This document shows positions 1-8,366 of a stretch of 64,000 nucleotides of DNA, piece after piece (the first letter of the stretch is position 1; each line of letters starts with the position of its first letter). Both the position numbers and the translations under genes were made by a program. Source of the DNA: Citricoccus zhacaiensis (GTDB taxonomy: Bacteria; Actinomycetota; Actinomycetes; Actinomycetales; Micrococcaceae); contig NZ_BMLQ01000002.1 of assembly GCF_014645315.1 (NCBI RefSeq), positions 62,001-126,000 on the forward strand. The letters are read 5' to 3'. Below the pieces are notes generated by a model that saw nothing but the letters and a program-made list of their open reading frames with translations, was not told where the DNA came from and made no database searches.

Positions 1-576
1 ATGGTGCTGCTGATCGCGGACATCGTGCCGCTGTCCTACCTGTTCATGATCGGCACCGCGATCGCGCTGCTGGTGAACTTCCCGAACGTCAAGAAGCAGG
101 CCGAGGTTCTGGGCAACCACTCCTCCTCGATCGTCGCCGTGGTCTCCATGGTGTTCGCCGCCGCCGTGCTGACCGGGGTGCTGACCGGAACCGGCATGGT
201 GGACGCGATGTCCACCTGGCTCGTGGACGTCATCCCGGACTCGATGGGCCCGATCCTCGCGGTGCTCACCGGCCTGATCTCCATCCCGGCCACGTTCTTC
301 ATGAGCAATGACGCCTTCTACTTCGGCATCCTGCCCGTGCTGGCCGAGACCGGCGCGCACTACGGGATCCCGGCCGTGGATATGGCGCGGGCCTCCATCA
401 CCGGCCAGCCCGTGCACATGCAGTCCCCGCTCGTGCCGGCGATCCTGCTGCTGGTCTCCATGGCCAAAGTGGACCTGGGCGACCACCACAAGAAGGTGCT
501 CTGGCGCGCCTGCATCGTCTCGCTGGTCATGCTGGCCTCGGGTGTCCTCTTCGGGGTCATCGGCATCTACAACTGA
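1..576 (+). CDS. CitMHS-family citrate/H+ symporter, C-terminal part
   Basis: This is the end of an inner-membrane transporter of the CitMHS family, which imports citrate complexed with a divalent metal. The visible 191 residues are almost entirely hydrophobic helices, with the family-typical segment around FFMSNDAFYFGILPV and the downstream MARASITGQPVHMQSPLVPA stretch. Family members are usually 430-480 residues, so the N-terminal half lies beyond the left edge; the ATG at base 1 is probably an internal Met. The gene ends about 100 bases before a convergent YchJ-like gene, with a palindromic repeat between them that may end transcription of both. The family call is firm; the metal preference cannot be read from the sequence. 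Confidence 0.85.
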   Translation: MVLLIADIVPLSYLFMIGTAIALLVNFPNVKKQAEVLGNHSSSIVAVVSMVFAAAVLTGVLTGTGMVDAMSTWLVDVIPDSMGPILAVLTGLISIPATFFMSNDAFYFGILPVLAETGAHYGIPAVDMARASITGQPVHMQSPLVPAILLLVSMAKVDLGDHHKKVLWRACIVSLVMLASGVLFGVIGIYN

Positions 577-614
577 CGGCCCACCCCGCCCCAACCCAAC
601 CCAACCCACCCAAC

Positions 615-677
615 CGTTGAGTCTGGAGGGATTCACGCCCAGACGGGCGAAATCTGTGAATCCCTCCAGGCTCAACG
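615..677. repeat. Palindromic intergenic repeat, copy 1
   Basis: Left arm TTGAGTCTGGAGGGATTCAC and right arm GTGAATCCCTCCAGGCTCAA enclose a loop of about 20 bases. Near-identical arms recur at 23649-23710 and 41799-41860, each time between two convergent genes. The stop codon of the YchJ-like gene (672-674, minus strand) lies inside the right arm. It probably acts as a bidirectional terminator or a REP-like element. There is no long T run after either arm. Confidence 0.85.
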
Positions 678-1172
678 TGGGGCTGCGGAAACCTCACCGT
701 CGCGGTAGAACCAGGTGCCCTGGCGGCGCACGAAGCGCGAGGTCTCGTGCTGGGTGTGCCGGCCCGCCGGCGTCCGGAAGTGGGCGGTGAAGGTGACCGT
801 GCCGGCGTCGTCGAAAGGGCCGCCGCCGGACGTGGACTCGACGTCCAAGCGCAGCCAGTGGACATCGTCGCCGGACTCGTCTGCCGGCCCGTCCAGGGCC
901 AGCTGCGCCGGCCGGGTCTCAGGTGCCCACGTCGCCAACAGATAGGCCTCGGCCTCCGCCAACTCCCCCGTGGCAGCGAGCGCGAACGCCGCGTACCGCG
1001 AGCGCATCAGGGCCTCGGCGGTGGGGGCGGCCAGGGTGCCGTCCGCGGCGAACCTCCCGTGCAGGCGACCGCAACAGGCGCCGTAGACGTCACCGCCGCC
1101 GCAGGGGCACCGGCGCTCTGCGGAGGCTTGGCCGGCGGCGTGATCTGCGGGCGGGTTCTCGGACGTGTTCAT
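672..1172 (-). CDS. YchJ/UPF0225-family protein with SEC-C-type zinc motif
   Basis: A 166-residue soluble protein. Its N-terminal cysteine cluster (CPCGGG followed by YGACCGRLH) is the SEC-C-like zinc-binding motif of the YchJ family, followed by the family's conserved region (LMRSRYAAFALA, then a beta-rich NTF2-like C-terminal half ending HETSRFVRRQGTWFYRDGE). The biochemical role of the family is not established. I chose ATG 1172 (MNTSENPP) because the zinc motif follows directly; the frame is open upstream to 1235. It is convergent with the citrate transporter and divergent from purS. Confidence 0.85.
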   Translation of the reverse strand: MNTSENPPADHAAGQASAERRCPCGGGDVYGACCGRLHGRFAADGTLAAPTAEALMRSRYAAFALAATGELAEAEAYLLATWAPETRPAQLALDGPADESGDDVHWLRLDVESTSGGGPFDDAGTVTFTAHFRTPAGRHTQHETSRFVRRQGTWFYRDGEVSAAPR

Positions 1173-1252
1173 CGTTTCAGCGTAGGCGGATCGGGCCGGC
1201 CGGTCACGGCTAGACTGAGTCAAGCCCTCACGCATACCACCGGGAGTCCTCC

Positions 1253-1531
1253 ATGCCCACGATCGTCGTCGACGTCATGCCCAAACCCGAGATCCTTGAC
1301 CCGCAGGGCAAGGCCATCGCCGGAGCCCTGCCCCGCCTCGGTTTCACCGGATTCGCATCGGTCCGCCAAGGCCGCCGCTTCGAACTGACCGTGGACGGCG
1401 AGGTCACCGAAGACGTCCTCGCCCAGGCCCGGAAGGCCGCTGAAGAACTGCTGTCCAACCCGGTCATCGAGGACGTGGTCAACGTCGCCGTGCTGACCGA
1501 GTCGGCCCAGAACGAGAGCCAGAGCGCCTGA
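1253..1531 (+). CDS. purS: Phosphoribosylformylglycinamidine synthase subunit PurS
   Basis: PurS is the small structural subunit of the three-part FGAM synthase (step 4 of purine synthesis) and bridges PurL and PurQ for ammonia channelling. The 92-residue protein has the family's start ([22 protein letters not shown]) and the [10 protein letters not shown] segment near the C-terminus; the length is typical. Its stop codon overlaps the purQ start (TGATG at 1529-1533), so the two are translationally coupled. Confidence 0.95.
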   Translation: MPTIVVDVMPKPEILDPQGKAIAGALPRLGFTGFASVRQGRRFELTVDGEVTEDVLAQARKAAEELLSNPVIEDVVNVAVLTESAQNESQSA

Positions 1532-2352
1532 TGACCGCGCAGAATACCGAGCTGCCGCTCATCGGTGACTACTCCACGGCCGGGCCCGTCCTCACCGGCG
1601 CGCGCATCGGCGTGGTGACCTTCCCCGGCACCCTCGATGACCGGGACGCCGCCCGCGCCGTGCGCCTGGCCGGCGGCGAAGCCGTGCCCCTGTGGCACGC
1701 CGAGCCCGACGGCGCGGCGGCCCTGTCCTCACTGGACGCCGTGATCATCCCCGGCGGCTTCTCCTACGGCGACTACCTGCGCGCCGGGGCCATCGCCCGC
1801 TTCGCCCCCCTGATGGACGCCATCATCGCCGCCGCCGGAGGCACGGCCGGGAACGACGCCGGCCTGGGCGGCTCGGCCGCCGGCCTGCCGGTACTCGGCA
1901 TCTGCAACGGCTTCCAGATCCTCACCGAGTCGCACCTGCTGCCCGGCTCGATGATCAAGAACGAGAGCCTCAAGTTCCTTTGCCAGGACCAGGTGCTGCG
2001 CGTGGAGAACAATGCGACCGCCTGGACCCGGGAGTTCTCCGCCGGTGAGGAGATCACCGTGCCGCTGAAGAACCAGGACGGCCAGTACGTGGCCGATGAG
2101 AAGACCCTGGACCGCCTCGAGGGCGAGGGCCTGGTGACCTTCCGCTACGTCGGCGGCAACCCCAACGGCTCCCGCCGGGACATCGCCGGCATCACCAATG
2201 CCGCCGGCAACGTGGTGGGCCTCATGCCGCACCCGGAGCACGCCGTGGAGCCCGGCTTCGGCCCGGACTCCGCCGCGGGCATGCGCCTGGGCACGGACGG
2301 GCTCGGCATCTTCACGTCCGTGGTGGCATCGATCGCAGGAGGCGCCCAGTGA
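1531..2352 (+). CDS. purQ: FGAM synthase glutaminase subunit PurQ
   Basis: A class I glutamine amidotransferase that supplies ammonia to PurL. The nucleophile elbow GICNGFQIL places the catalytic Cys at about residue 125; [15 protein letters not shown] precedes it and the His/Glu pair lies in the C-terminal PHPEHAVEP. At 273 residues it is longer than usual (about 225), partly from a Gly/Ala-rich insert ([18 protein letters not shown]) just before the nucleophile strand. It overlaps purS by one base and purL by four (GTGA), a classic purSQL operon. Confidence 0.96.
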   Translation: MTAQNTELPLIGDYSTAGPVLTGARIGVVTFPGTLDDRDAARAVRLAGGEAVPLWHAEPDGAAALSSLDAVIIPGGFSYGDYLRAGAIARFAPLMDAIIAAAGGTAGNDAGLGGSAAGLPVLGICNGFQILTESHLLPGSMIKNESLKFLCQDQVLRVENNATAWTREFSAGEEITVPLKNQDGQYVADEKTLDRLEGEGLVTFRYVGGNPNGSRRDIAGITNAAGNVVGLMPHPEHAVEPGFGPDSAAGMRLGTDGLGIFTSVVASIAGGAQ

Positions 2353-4685
2353 CCACTGGTACCCAGAACACCCCGCCGGCAGACACTCGGCAGTTCAACA
2401 TCGACACGGTGGAGCACGCCGCCACCACCCCGGACATCGAGCTGCCCTGGGCCGAGCTCGGGCTGAAGCAGAACGAGTTCGAGGAGGTCGTGAAGATCCT
2501 CGGCCGCCGGCCCACCGCCGCCGAACTGGCCATGTACTCCGTCATGTGGTCCGAGCACTGCTCCTACAAGTCCACCAAGGTGCACCTGCGCCAGTTCGGC
2601 GAGAAGCTCACCGAGGACATGAAGAAGGACCTGATGGTCGGCATCGGCGAGAACGCCGGTGTGACGAACCTCGGCGATGGCTGGGCCGTGACCTTCAAGA
2701 TCGAATCCCACAACTCGCCCTCCTTCGTGGAGCCCTACCAGGGTGCGGCCACCGGCATCGGCGGCATCGTCCGGGACATCATCTCCATGGGCGCCCGCCC
2801 GGTGGCCGTCATGGATCCGCTGCGCTTCGGGGCCATCGACCATGAGGACTCCCAGCGCGTGGTGCATGGCGTGGTCGCCGGGATCGGCGGTTACGGCAAC
2901 TCCCTGGGTCTGCCGAACATCGGCGGCGAGACCGTGTTCGACCCGATCTACCAGGGCAACCCGCTCGTCAACGCCCTCGCGGTGGGCGTGCTCCGCCATG
3001 AGGACCTGCGCCTGGCCAACGCCTCCGGCGTCGGCAACAAGATCGTGCTGTTCGGCGCCCGCACCGGCGGCGACGGGATCGGCGGCGCCTCCGTGCTGGC
3101 CTCCGAGTCCTTTGACGACACCAAGCCCTCCAAGCGCCCCGCCGTGCAGGTGGGCGACCCGTTCGCGGAGAAGGTGCTCATCGAGTGCTGCCTCGAGCTG
3201 TTCAAGAACTCCCTGGTGGAGGGCATCCAGGACCTCGGCGCCGCCGGGATCTCCTGCGCCACCTCTGAGCTGGCCTCCAACGGCGAGGGCGGCATGCAGG
3301 TCGAGCTGACCGACGTGCTGCTCCGGGACCCCACCCTGACCCCGGGTGAGATCCTCATGTCCGAGTCCCAGGAACGCATGATGGCCGTGGTAAACCCGGC
3401 CAACGTGGAGGCCTTCGAGGCCGTCATGGCCACGTGGGGAGTCGAGTACTCCTGGCTCGGCGAGGTCACGGACACCAACCGCCTCATCATCACGTGGGAC
3501 GGCGAGACCATCGTGGACGTGGACCCGAAGACCGTGGCCCATGACGGCCCGGTCTACGATCGCCCGTACCACCGCCCGGCCGGGCAGGACGCCCTGGAGG
3601 CCGACCGCTTCCGCGACTCGGCAGCGGGAGCCGACCTGCCGGCGTCGGGCGATGCGCTCCGCGCCACGGTCCTGGAGCTGATGGCCAGCCCGAACATGTG
3701 TGACAAGTCCTGGATCACCAGCCAGTACGACCGCTACGTGGGCGGCAACACCGCCCTGGCGGCCCCGGATGACGCCGGCGTGGTCCGGGTGGACGAGGAG
3801 ACCGGGCTCGGGGTGGCCGTGGCCACCGACGCCAACGGCCGCTACGCCTTCCTGGACCCCTACGCCGGCGCGCAGCTCGCCCTGGCGGAGTCCTACCGTA
3901 ATGTGGCCACCTCCGGCGCCATCCCGATGGCCGTCTCGGACTGCCTGAACTACGGCTCCCCCGAGGACCCCGAGGTCATGTGGCAGCTCGCGGAGGGCAT
4001 CCGGGGCCTCTCGGACGCCTGCCTCGAGCTCGGCATCCCCGTGACCGGTGGCAACGTCTCCCTGTACAACCAGACCGGCGCCAATCCGATCCACCCGACC
4101 CCCGTGGTGGCCACGCTCGGCAAGTTCGATGACGTGGGCCGGCGCACCCCCTCCGGCTTCCACGCGGAGGCGGACGGCCAGGCCGTGTACCTCATGGGCG
4201 TGACCCGGGACGAGCTGGACGGCTCCGAGTTCGCGAACCTGCGCGGGCACCTGGGCGGCGTGCCGCCGCAGGTGGACCTGGCCGCGGAGAAGCTGCTCGG
4301 CGAGCTGCTGATCAACGCCTCGCGGGACGGCATGATCGACGCCGCCCACGACCTCTCCGAGGGCGGGCTCGCCGCTGCGCTGTCCGAGATGGTGCTGCGC
4401 TTCGGCGTCGGCGCGAGGGTCTCACTCGACGAGATCCAAGGCCGTGACGGCGTGGACGCCTTCACCGCCCTGTTCTCCGAGTCGCAGGCCCGCGCCCTCG
4501 TGGCCGTGCCGCGCACCGAGGAGGTCCGGTTCAAGGACATGACCACGGCCCGCCGCTTCCCGGTGGCCCGCATCGGCGTGGTGGACGTGGCCTCCGGCGC
4601 CCTTGAGGTGCAGGACCAGTTCACCCTGCCGATCGAGGAGCTCCGCGCCGCTTGGGCCGGCACCATGCCGAAGTACTTCGGCTGA
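2349..4685 (+). CDS. purL: FGAM synthase large subunit PurL
   Basis: The ATP-dependent synthase subunit that converts FGAR plus ammonia to FGAM. It is the short form (778 residues) that works with separate PurS and PurQ, consistent with its neighbours. Visible family segments are [20 protein letters not shown] with [15 protein letters not shown] near residues 115-160, the nucleotide loop [14 protein letters not shown] near 235, and [13 protein letters not shown] in the second half. It starts at GTG 2349, overlapping the purQ stop. A strong terminator hairpin follows at 4707-4745. Confidence 0.97.
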   Translation: MTTGTQNTPPADTRQFNIDTVEHAATTPDIELPWAELGLKQNEFEEVVKILGRRPTAAELAMYSVMWSEHCSYKSTKVHLRQFGEKLTEDMKKDLMVGIGENAGVTNLGDGWAVTFKIESHNSPSFVEPYQGAATGIGGIVRDIISMGARPVAVMDPLRFGAIDHEDSQRVVHGVVAGIGGYGNSLGLPNIGGETVFDPIYQGNPLVNALAVGVLRHEDLRLANASGVGNKIVLFGARTGGDGIGGASVLASESFDDTKPSKRPAVQVGDPFAEKVLIECCLELFKNSLVEGIQDLGAAGISCATSELASNGEGGMQVELTDVLLRDPTLTPGEILMSESQERMMAVVNPANVEAFEAVMATWGVEYSWLGEVTDTNRLIITWDGETIVDVDPKTVAHDGPVYDRPYHRPAGQDALEADRFRDSAAGADLPASGDALRATVLELMASPNMCDKSWITSQYDRYVGGNTALAAPDDAGVVRVDEETGLGVAVATDANGRYAFLDPYAGAQLALAESYRNVATSGAIPMAVSDCLNYGSPEDPEVMWQLAEGIRGLSDACLELGIPVTGGNVSLYNQTGANPIHPTPVVATLGKFDDVGRRTPSGFHAEADGQAVYLMGVTRDELDGSEFANLRGHLGGVPPQVDLAAEKLLGELLINASRDGMIDAAHDLSEGGLAAALSEMVLRFGVGARVSLDEIQGRDGVDAFTALFSESQARALVAVPRTEEVRFKDMTTARRFPVARIGVVDVASGALEVQDQFTLPIEELRAAWAGTMPKYFG

Positions 4686-4706
4686 CCTGACCGCGCCAGA
4701 ACACCC

Positions 4707-4745
4707 GCCCGACGCCGGCGCCCACCCTGGGTGCCGGCGTCGGGC
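4707..4745. terminator. Hairpin terminator after purL
   Basis: A 13-bp perfect stem (GCCCGACGCCGGC with GCCGGCGTCGGGC) extended by an inner CCCACC/GGGTG pairing, followed by ATTTCT on the plus strand. It sits between the convergent purL and deaminase-fusion genes and could stop transcription from both sides. Confidence 0.75.
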
Positions 4746-4799
4746 ATTTCTGTGGTGCCGGCTGCCCGGCAGCGCTCCGCTCGGGGCCCGCAGAGTGGA

Positions 4800-5723
4800 T
4801 CAGTAGGCGGTGCGGGACTCGTTGCCCCGCCACGCCTCGAAGGGCGCGGCGGCGCGGTCCGTGGGGTGGTGGACCACGGGCATGGCGTCCCGGCGGCCCG
4901 GGGCCTCGAAGTACTCGTAGAACGCGGCATCGTCGAAGCCGGCAGCAGCGGCGTCATGACGGTCCGCCGCGAACACCACCCGGGTGATGCGGGACCACAG
5001 GGCGGCGCCCAGACACATGGGGCACGGCTCGCAGCTCGCGTAGAGCACAGCCCCGCTGAGGTCGAAGGTCCCCAGTCCGAGCCCGGCTGACCGGATGGCC
5101 TCGACCTCGGCATGGGCCGTCGGGTCGTGGGTGGCGGTGACCCGGTTGGTTCCCTGGAAGACCTGGCCGTCCGCGGACACCACGAGCGCGCCGAAGGGAC
5201 CGCCGTTCGTGGCGGCGTTGGAGGCGGCCAGGTCGATAGCCCGGGACAGGTGCGCCTCGATGAGGGAGCTGGCGGCGGCGTTCTCCGCGGATTCCTCCCC
5301 CGCGGGTACGCTCGCGGACACATTCGTGGGCACGCCTGTGGTGCTGCCCGTGACCACGCGGTTTTGCTCGACTCGCGGCTGGGGCCGGTCGATCTGCTCG
5401 ACGCCGGCCACCGCACCCACCGGAATCGGCCCGCCATAGACGTGGGGGAACCACTCCCCGCGGGGATCCGCGGGGACGCCAGGTTCGAGGACCACCCGCA
5501 GGCCGGCCCCGTGCAGGGTCTCCTCGTGCATGGTCAGCAGGACCAGCGGCTCCGTGACGTCGGCATAGACCGCGTCCAGGACCAGGGCGACCTGACGGGG
5601 ACCGGCGCTGGCGTGGAGGAAACCGACCTTCGCGATGGAGGCACCGCGGGTGGACCGGTCGTAGAGGCCGGTGTCCAACGCCCGCTCCCAGTCGGCGGCT
5701 TCGGCAATGTGCTGAATGGGCAT
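4800..5723 (-). CDS. DUF952 - cytidine/guanine deaminase-type fusion protein
   Basis: A 307-residue two-domain protein. Residues 1 to about 110 match DUF952, a small domain of unknown function found as a separate protein in many bacteria (start MPIQHIAEAADWERAL; later FPHVYGGPIPVGAV). After a linker rich in Val/Ser/Thr/Ala, residues from about 150 form a zinc-dependent CMP/dCMP-deaminase fold with the proton-shuttle motif THDPTAHAEVEAI and the zinc-binding SCEPCPMC, plus NGGPFGALVV as in guanine deaminase and tRNA-adenosine-deaminase relatives. The length and sequence around PCPMC favour a free base or nucleoside as substrate, for example guanine. No frameshift separates the domains. It is convergent with purL. 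Confidence 0.8.
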   Translation of the reverse strand: MPIQHIAEAADWERALDTGLYDRSTRGASIAKVGFLHASAGPRQVALVLDAVYADVTEPLVLLTMHEETLHGAGLRVVLEPGVPADPRGEWFPHVYGGPIPVGAVAGVEQIDRPQPRVEQNRVVTGSTTGVPTNVSASVPAGEESAENAAASSLIEAHLSRAIDLAASNAATNGGPFGALVVSADGQVFQGTNRVTATHDPTAHAEVEAIRSAGLGLGTFDLSGAVLYASCEPCPMCLGAALWSRITRVVFAADRHDAAAAGFDDAAFYEYFEAPGRRDAMPVVHHPTDRAAAPFEAWRGNESRTAY

Positions 5724-5748
5724 GGGGCCCAGTGTGGCAGAAGCGCTG

Positions 5749-6333
5749 TTATCCGTCTCCGGTCCCCAGCCGGCGCAGCTCCTTCAGCAGGCGTCCCGGC
5801 CGGTTCAGTTGGGCGCGGAGTGTGGGGCGCTCGAGCAGCAGGGCCGTCGCGCGCGCGGCCCCGTCGATCTCGGCTCGGGGGAACCCGAAGCGCATCGGCC
5901 CGGGCAGGGAGAACTCCCAGATGCGCCCGCCGGATACGGCGGCAGCGCTCGCGGGGGTGTCGGGTGTCGCGAGAGCAGCGGTCGGCACGGCACCGTGAGC
6001 AACCTCCGTTACCGAATCCGCCACCTCGAGCCGGACCTGCACGGCAGCCGCCGTGCCCTGGCCGTCATCCATGCCGAAGGCATAGAGCGCCGTGGTCAGC
6101 AGGCCGGGAAGCACTCCTCCCAGCCTGGAGACCGGTGCATCCACGGTCAGGCCGCTGATCCGGCTCCAGTCCAATGCCACGCACCGATCCGGGGCGTGGC
6201 CGCCATCGTCGGCGACTCCCCGGACGCGGATGCCCTCGGTGCTCATTAGCAGGTGAGAACCGTCCGGATCGCCCATCCTGAGCCCGTCCTCAGCGGCGTA
6301 GAGGTAGGCGAGCCGCTCGGGGCGTTCTCTCAC
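5749..6333 (-). CDS. Protein of unknown function downstream of ABM gene
   Basis: A 194-residue protein I do not recognise. It has no obvious signal peptide or membrane helix. The N-terminal half is mixed alpha/beta (RLAYLYAAEDGLRMGDPDGSHLLMSTEGIRVRGV), and the C-terminal third ends in a basic, Leu-rich helix (LNRPGRLLKELRRLG). I chose GTG 6333 because it falls 10 bases after the stop of the upstream monooxygenase gene and follows GAGGG; the frame is open to 6492 but would then overlap that gene. It probably forms an operon with the ABM gene. Confidence 0.65.
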   Translation of the reverse strand: MRERPERLAYLYAAEDGLRMGDPDGSHLLMSTEGIRVRGVADDGGHAPDRCVALDWSRISGLTVDAPVSRLGGVLPGLLTTALYAFGMDDGQGTAAAVQVRLEVADSVTEVAHGAVPTAALATPDTPASAAAVSGGRIWEFSLPGPMRFGFPRAEIDGAARATALLLERPTLRAQLNRPGRLLKELRRLGTGDG

Positions 6334-6343
6334 AGCTGGGCCC

Positions 6344-6664
6344 TCAGCCGACCTGCAGCTCGCCCATCTCGTCCCAGCCCTCGCCCTCGATCTGGCGGCT
6401 GACGATCTGGGGCGTGGCGGCCAAGAGCGGACGCATGGACTCCAGCCCGGCGGCGAAGTGCTCGGAGGTGACGTGGGCTTCCCCTGCCCCATCCTTGAAG
6501 GCCTCGACCAGGACGAACTCGTTCGGGTCCTCCACGCTGCGGGACCACTCGAACCAGAGGTTGCCCTCTTCGGCGCGAGTGGCGGCCGTGAACTCGGCGA
6601 CCGAGTCCAGGAAGGTGTCGGTGTATTCGGGCTTGACCTGGTACTTGACGACGATGAAGATCAT
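6344..6664 (-). CDS. Antibiotic-biosynthesis-monooxygenase (ABM/YgiN) domain protein
   Basis: A 106-residue single-domain protein of the dimeric alpha/beta-barrel ABM family (putative quinol monooxygenases such as YgiN). Family features are the beta strand MIFIVVKYQVKPEYTDTFLDS, the helix with E-x-G-NLWFEWSRS, the VLVEAFKD strand and HVTSEHF. Members oxidise quinols or related aromatics without a cofactor; the substrate here cannot be read. It is followed by an unknown gene in the same direction. Confidence 0.85.
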   Translation of the reverse strand: MIFIVVKYQVKPEYTDTFLDSVAEFTAATRAEEGNLWFEWSRSVEDPNEFVLVEAFKDGAGEAHVTSEHFAAGLESMRPLLAATPQIVSRQIEGEGWDEMGELQVG

Positions 6665-6702
6665 GGGTCCAGCCTATCCAGTCCGGTGGACGCCGTAAGT
6701 AC

Positions 6703-7131
6703 TCAACTCCGCAGGGACGGGTCCTTCCGGACCTCGATCACCGGGCAGGTGTCCATGACCACGTCCAGTCCGGCGTCCGCCGCGCGCTGGGCCGCCGCCT
6801 CATCGATCACCCCGAGCTGGAGCCAGACCGCCTTCGCCCCGATCTCGATGGCCTGGTCCACGATCGACCCGACCTTCTGCGAGTTCACGAAACAGTCGAC
6901 CACATCGACCGTGCCGGGGATGTCCGCCAGTGCCCGGTATCCCCGCTCGCCATGGACTTCCTGCGCGCCGAGATTGACCGGGATGATCTCCATGCCCTGC
7001 TCGTCCCGCAGGAACTTCGCCACCCCGACGGCGGCGCGGCGCGGATTGGGAGTGAGCCCGACGACGGCCCAGCGGGCCCCGCGGTTCGTCAACAGCCTGC
7101 GGATGGTCGCCGGATCGTTGGTGTGTGCCAT
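6703..7131 (-). CDS. CoA-binding (YccU-type) Rossmann protein
   Basis: A 142-residue protein consisting of one CoA-binding Rossmann domain, as in YccU and the N-terminus of succinyl-CoA synthetase alpha. Visible signatures are WAVVGLTPNPRRAAVGVAKFL, IIPVNLGAQEVHGERGYRALADIP, VDVVDCFVNSQKVGSIVDQAIEIGAKAVWLQLGV and VVMDTCPVIE. Function in the family is poorly defined. It is divergent from the AraC regulator gene, about 90 bases apart. Confidence 0.9.
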   Translation of the reverse strand: MAHTNDPATIRRLLTNRGARWAVVGLTPNPRRAAVGVAKFLRDEQGMEIIPVNLGAQEVHGERGYRALADIPGTVDVVDCFVNSQKVGSIVDQAIEIGAKAVWLQLGVIDEAAAQRAADAGLDVVMDTCPVIEVRKDPSLRS

Positions 7132-7220
7132 GGGCCCACGGTACGCACTCCTGCATGCTGCCCCAAGCCCCGCGACCTACCCCTGTGATCCACGGCACTG
7201 CAGCTCTAGACTTTGGGGTC

Positions 7221-8237
7221 ATGTTGTCCACGCCGGAGCTGCCGGAGCTCACCTCCAGTGCGGGAGCCTCGTCGCCCCGGACCATCGACATTGACACCAC
7301 TGATCCCGACCGGGCCATGTCCGTGGGCCGCGATGTCTACCATCCGCACCGCATCCGACTGGACTCCCGTACGCGTCGGTTCCGCATGGGCCTGAAGGCG
7401 ATACACCTGCCGAACCTCACGCTGGGGTTGCTTGAGTACGGCCATCCGGTCAGCGTCAGGACCCCACCTCTGCAGGACTCGTATCAGGTCAACTTCACAA
7501 CCTTCGGCTCGGTGTCCATGGGGTACGCCAACCAAACCGTTCAGATCAACAACCGCCGTGCCGCTGTTCATGGCCTCTCCGAGGTGACGAGGATGCAAGG
7601 CTGGGGCCATCCTGCGCGCGTGGTCGGACTCAAGATCCCGCGGGTGACCCTGGAGCAGGAGTTCGAGGCCCTGACTGGCATGCCGGTCGGCGAGCCTCTC
7701 CGCTTTGATGGCGACTTGGACCTGGCTTCCCCAGGGGGACAGGCTTGGCGGGCCACCGTGCAAGCCTTGGCCCAGGGACTGGATCCCACCTCCCCCATCT
7801 CCACCCATCCGCTCCTGTCCGGGCCTCTGACACAGGCAGCAGCACGCGGCCTGCTCCTGGCTGCACGTCACAATCACAGTCATCTCTTGCACACGCCGGC
7901 TCCGACGGAGCCCCCGGAAACCATCAAAGCCGCTCTGGAATTCATGCACGCCAACGCGGACCAGCCCCTCAGCGCGGAGGACATGGCCCGCGCCGCAGGA
8001 GTCAGCGTCCGCTCCCTGCAGGCCGGGTTCCGCAAGCATCTGGACACCACGCCCGTGGCAGCCCTTCGCCGAATCCGGCTGGACCGTGCACGCCAGGACC
8101 TGTCCTCCAGCCCGCCCGGGACGCGCGTGGCCGCGATTGCGGAACGCTGGGGTTTCCGCCATGTGGGCCGGTTCGCCATCCACTTCGCGCAGGCCTTCGG
8201 GGAGTCCCCCTCGGAGACACTGGCCCGCTCATCCTGA
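7221..8237 (+). CDS. AraC-family transcriptional regulator of the aromatic-alcohol cluster
   Basis: A 338-residue regulator with an N-terminal AraC-type ligand-binding (cupin) domain (roughly residues 40-200) and a C-terminal pair of helix-turn-helix motifs (about 240-335: AEDMARAAGVSVRSLQAGFRKH and VAAIAERWGFRHVGRFAIHFAQAFGESPSETL). I chose ATG 7221 because residues upstream in the same frame overlap the divergent gene and are not family-like. It lies directly ahead of, and in the same direction as, the oxidase-ALDH-ADH genes, so it probably activates them in response to a phenolic inducer. Confidence 0.85.
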   Translation: MLSTPELPELTSSAGASSPRTIDIDTTDPDRAMSVGRDVYHPHRIRLDSRTRRFRMGLKAIHLPNLTLGLLEYGHPVSVRTPPLQDSYQVNFTTFGSVSMGYANQTVQINNRRAAVHGLSEVTRMQGWGHPARVVGLKIPRVTLEQEFEALTGMPVGEPLRFDGDLDLASPGGQAWRATVQALAQGLDPTSPISTHPLLSGPLTQAAARGLLLAARHNHSHLLHTPAPTEPPETIKAALEFMHANADQPLSAEDMARAAGVSVRSLQAGFRKHLDTTPVAALRRIRLDRARQDLSSSPPGTRVAAIAERWGFRHVGRFAIHFAQAFGESPSETLARSS

Positions 8238-8285
8238 AGAACGCCCGGACAACCCCGCTCCTATCCATATTGCGCAGGAAGCTCT

Positions 8286-8309
8286 TGTGACACCGACGAT
8301 GCCGTCACA
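8286..8309. promoter_or_regulatory. Inverted repeat upstream of the flavin oxidase gene
   Basis: TGTGAC (8286-8291) and GTCACA (8304-8309) form a 6-bp inverted repeat with a 12-base spacer, about 60 bases upstream of the oxidase ATG. It could be an operator for the adjacent AraC regulator or for a CRP-type regulator. This is inference from position and symmetry only. Confidence 0.3.
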
Positions 8310-8366
8310 GCATGAGCTGCATCACATTCCACGGGGGCCCTGCCCCCTAGGACCGAGGAGCCCGTC

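Noticed and set aside
2145-4349. A 734-codon open frame antisense to purL
   Set aside because: It is His/Gly/Val-rich, lacks any domain and lies fully opposite purL; long antisense frames are expected at this GC content.
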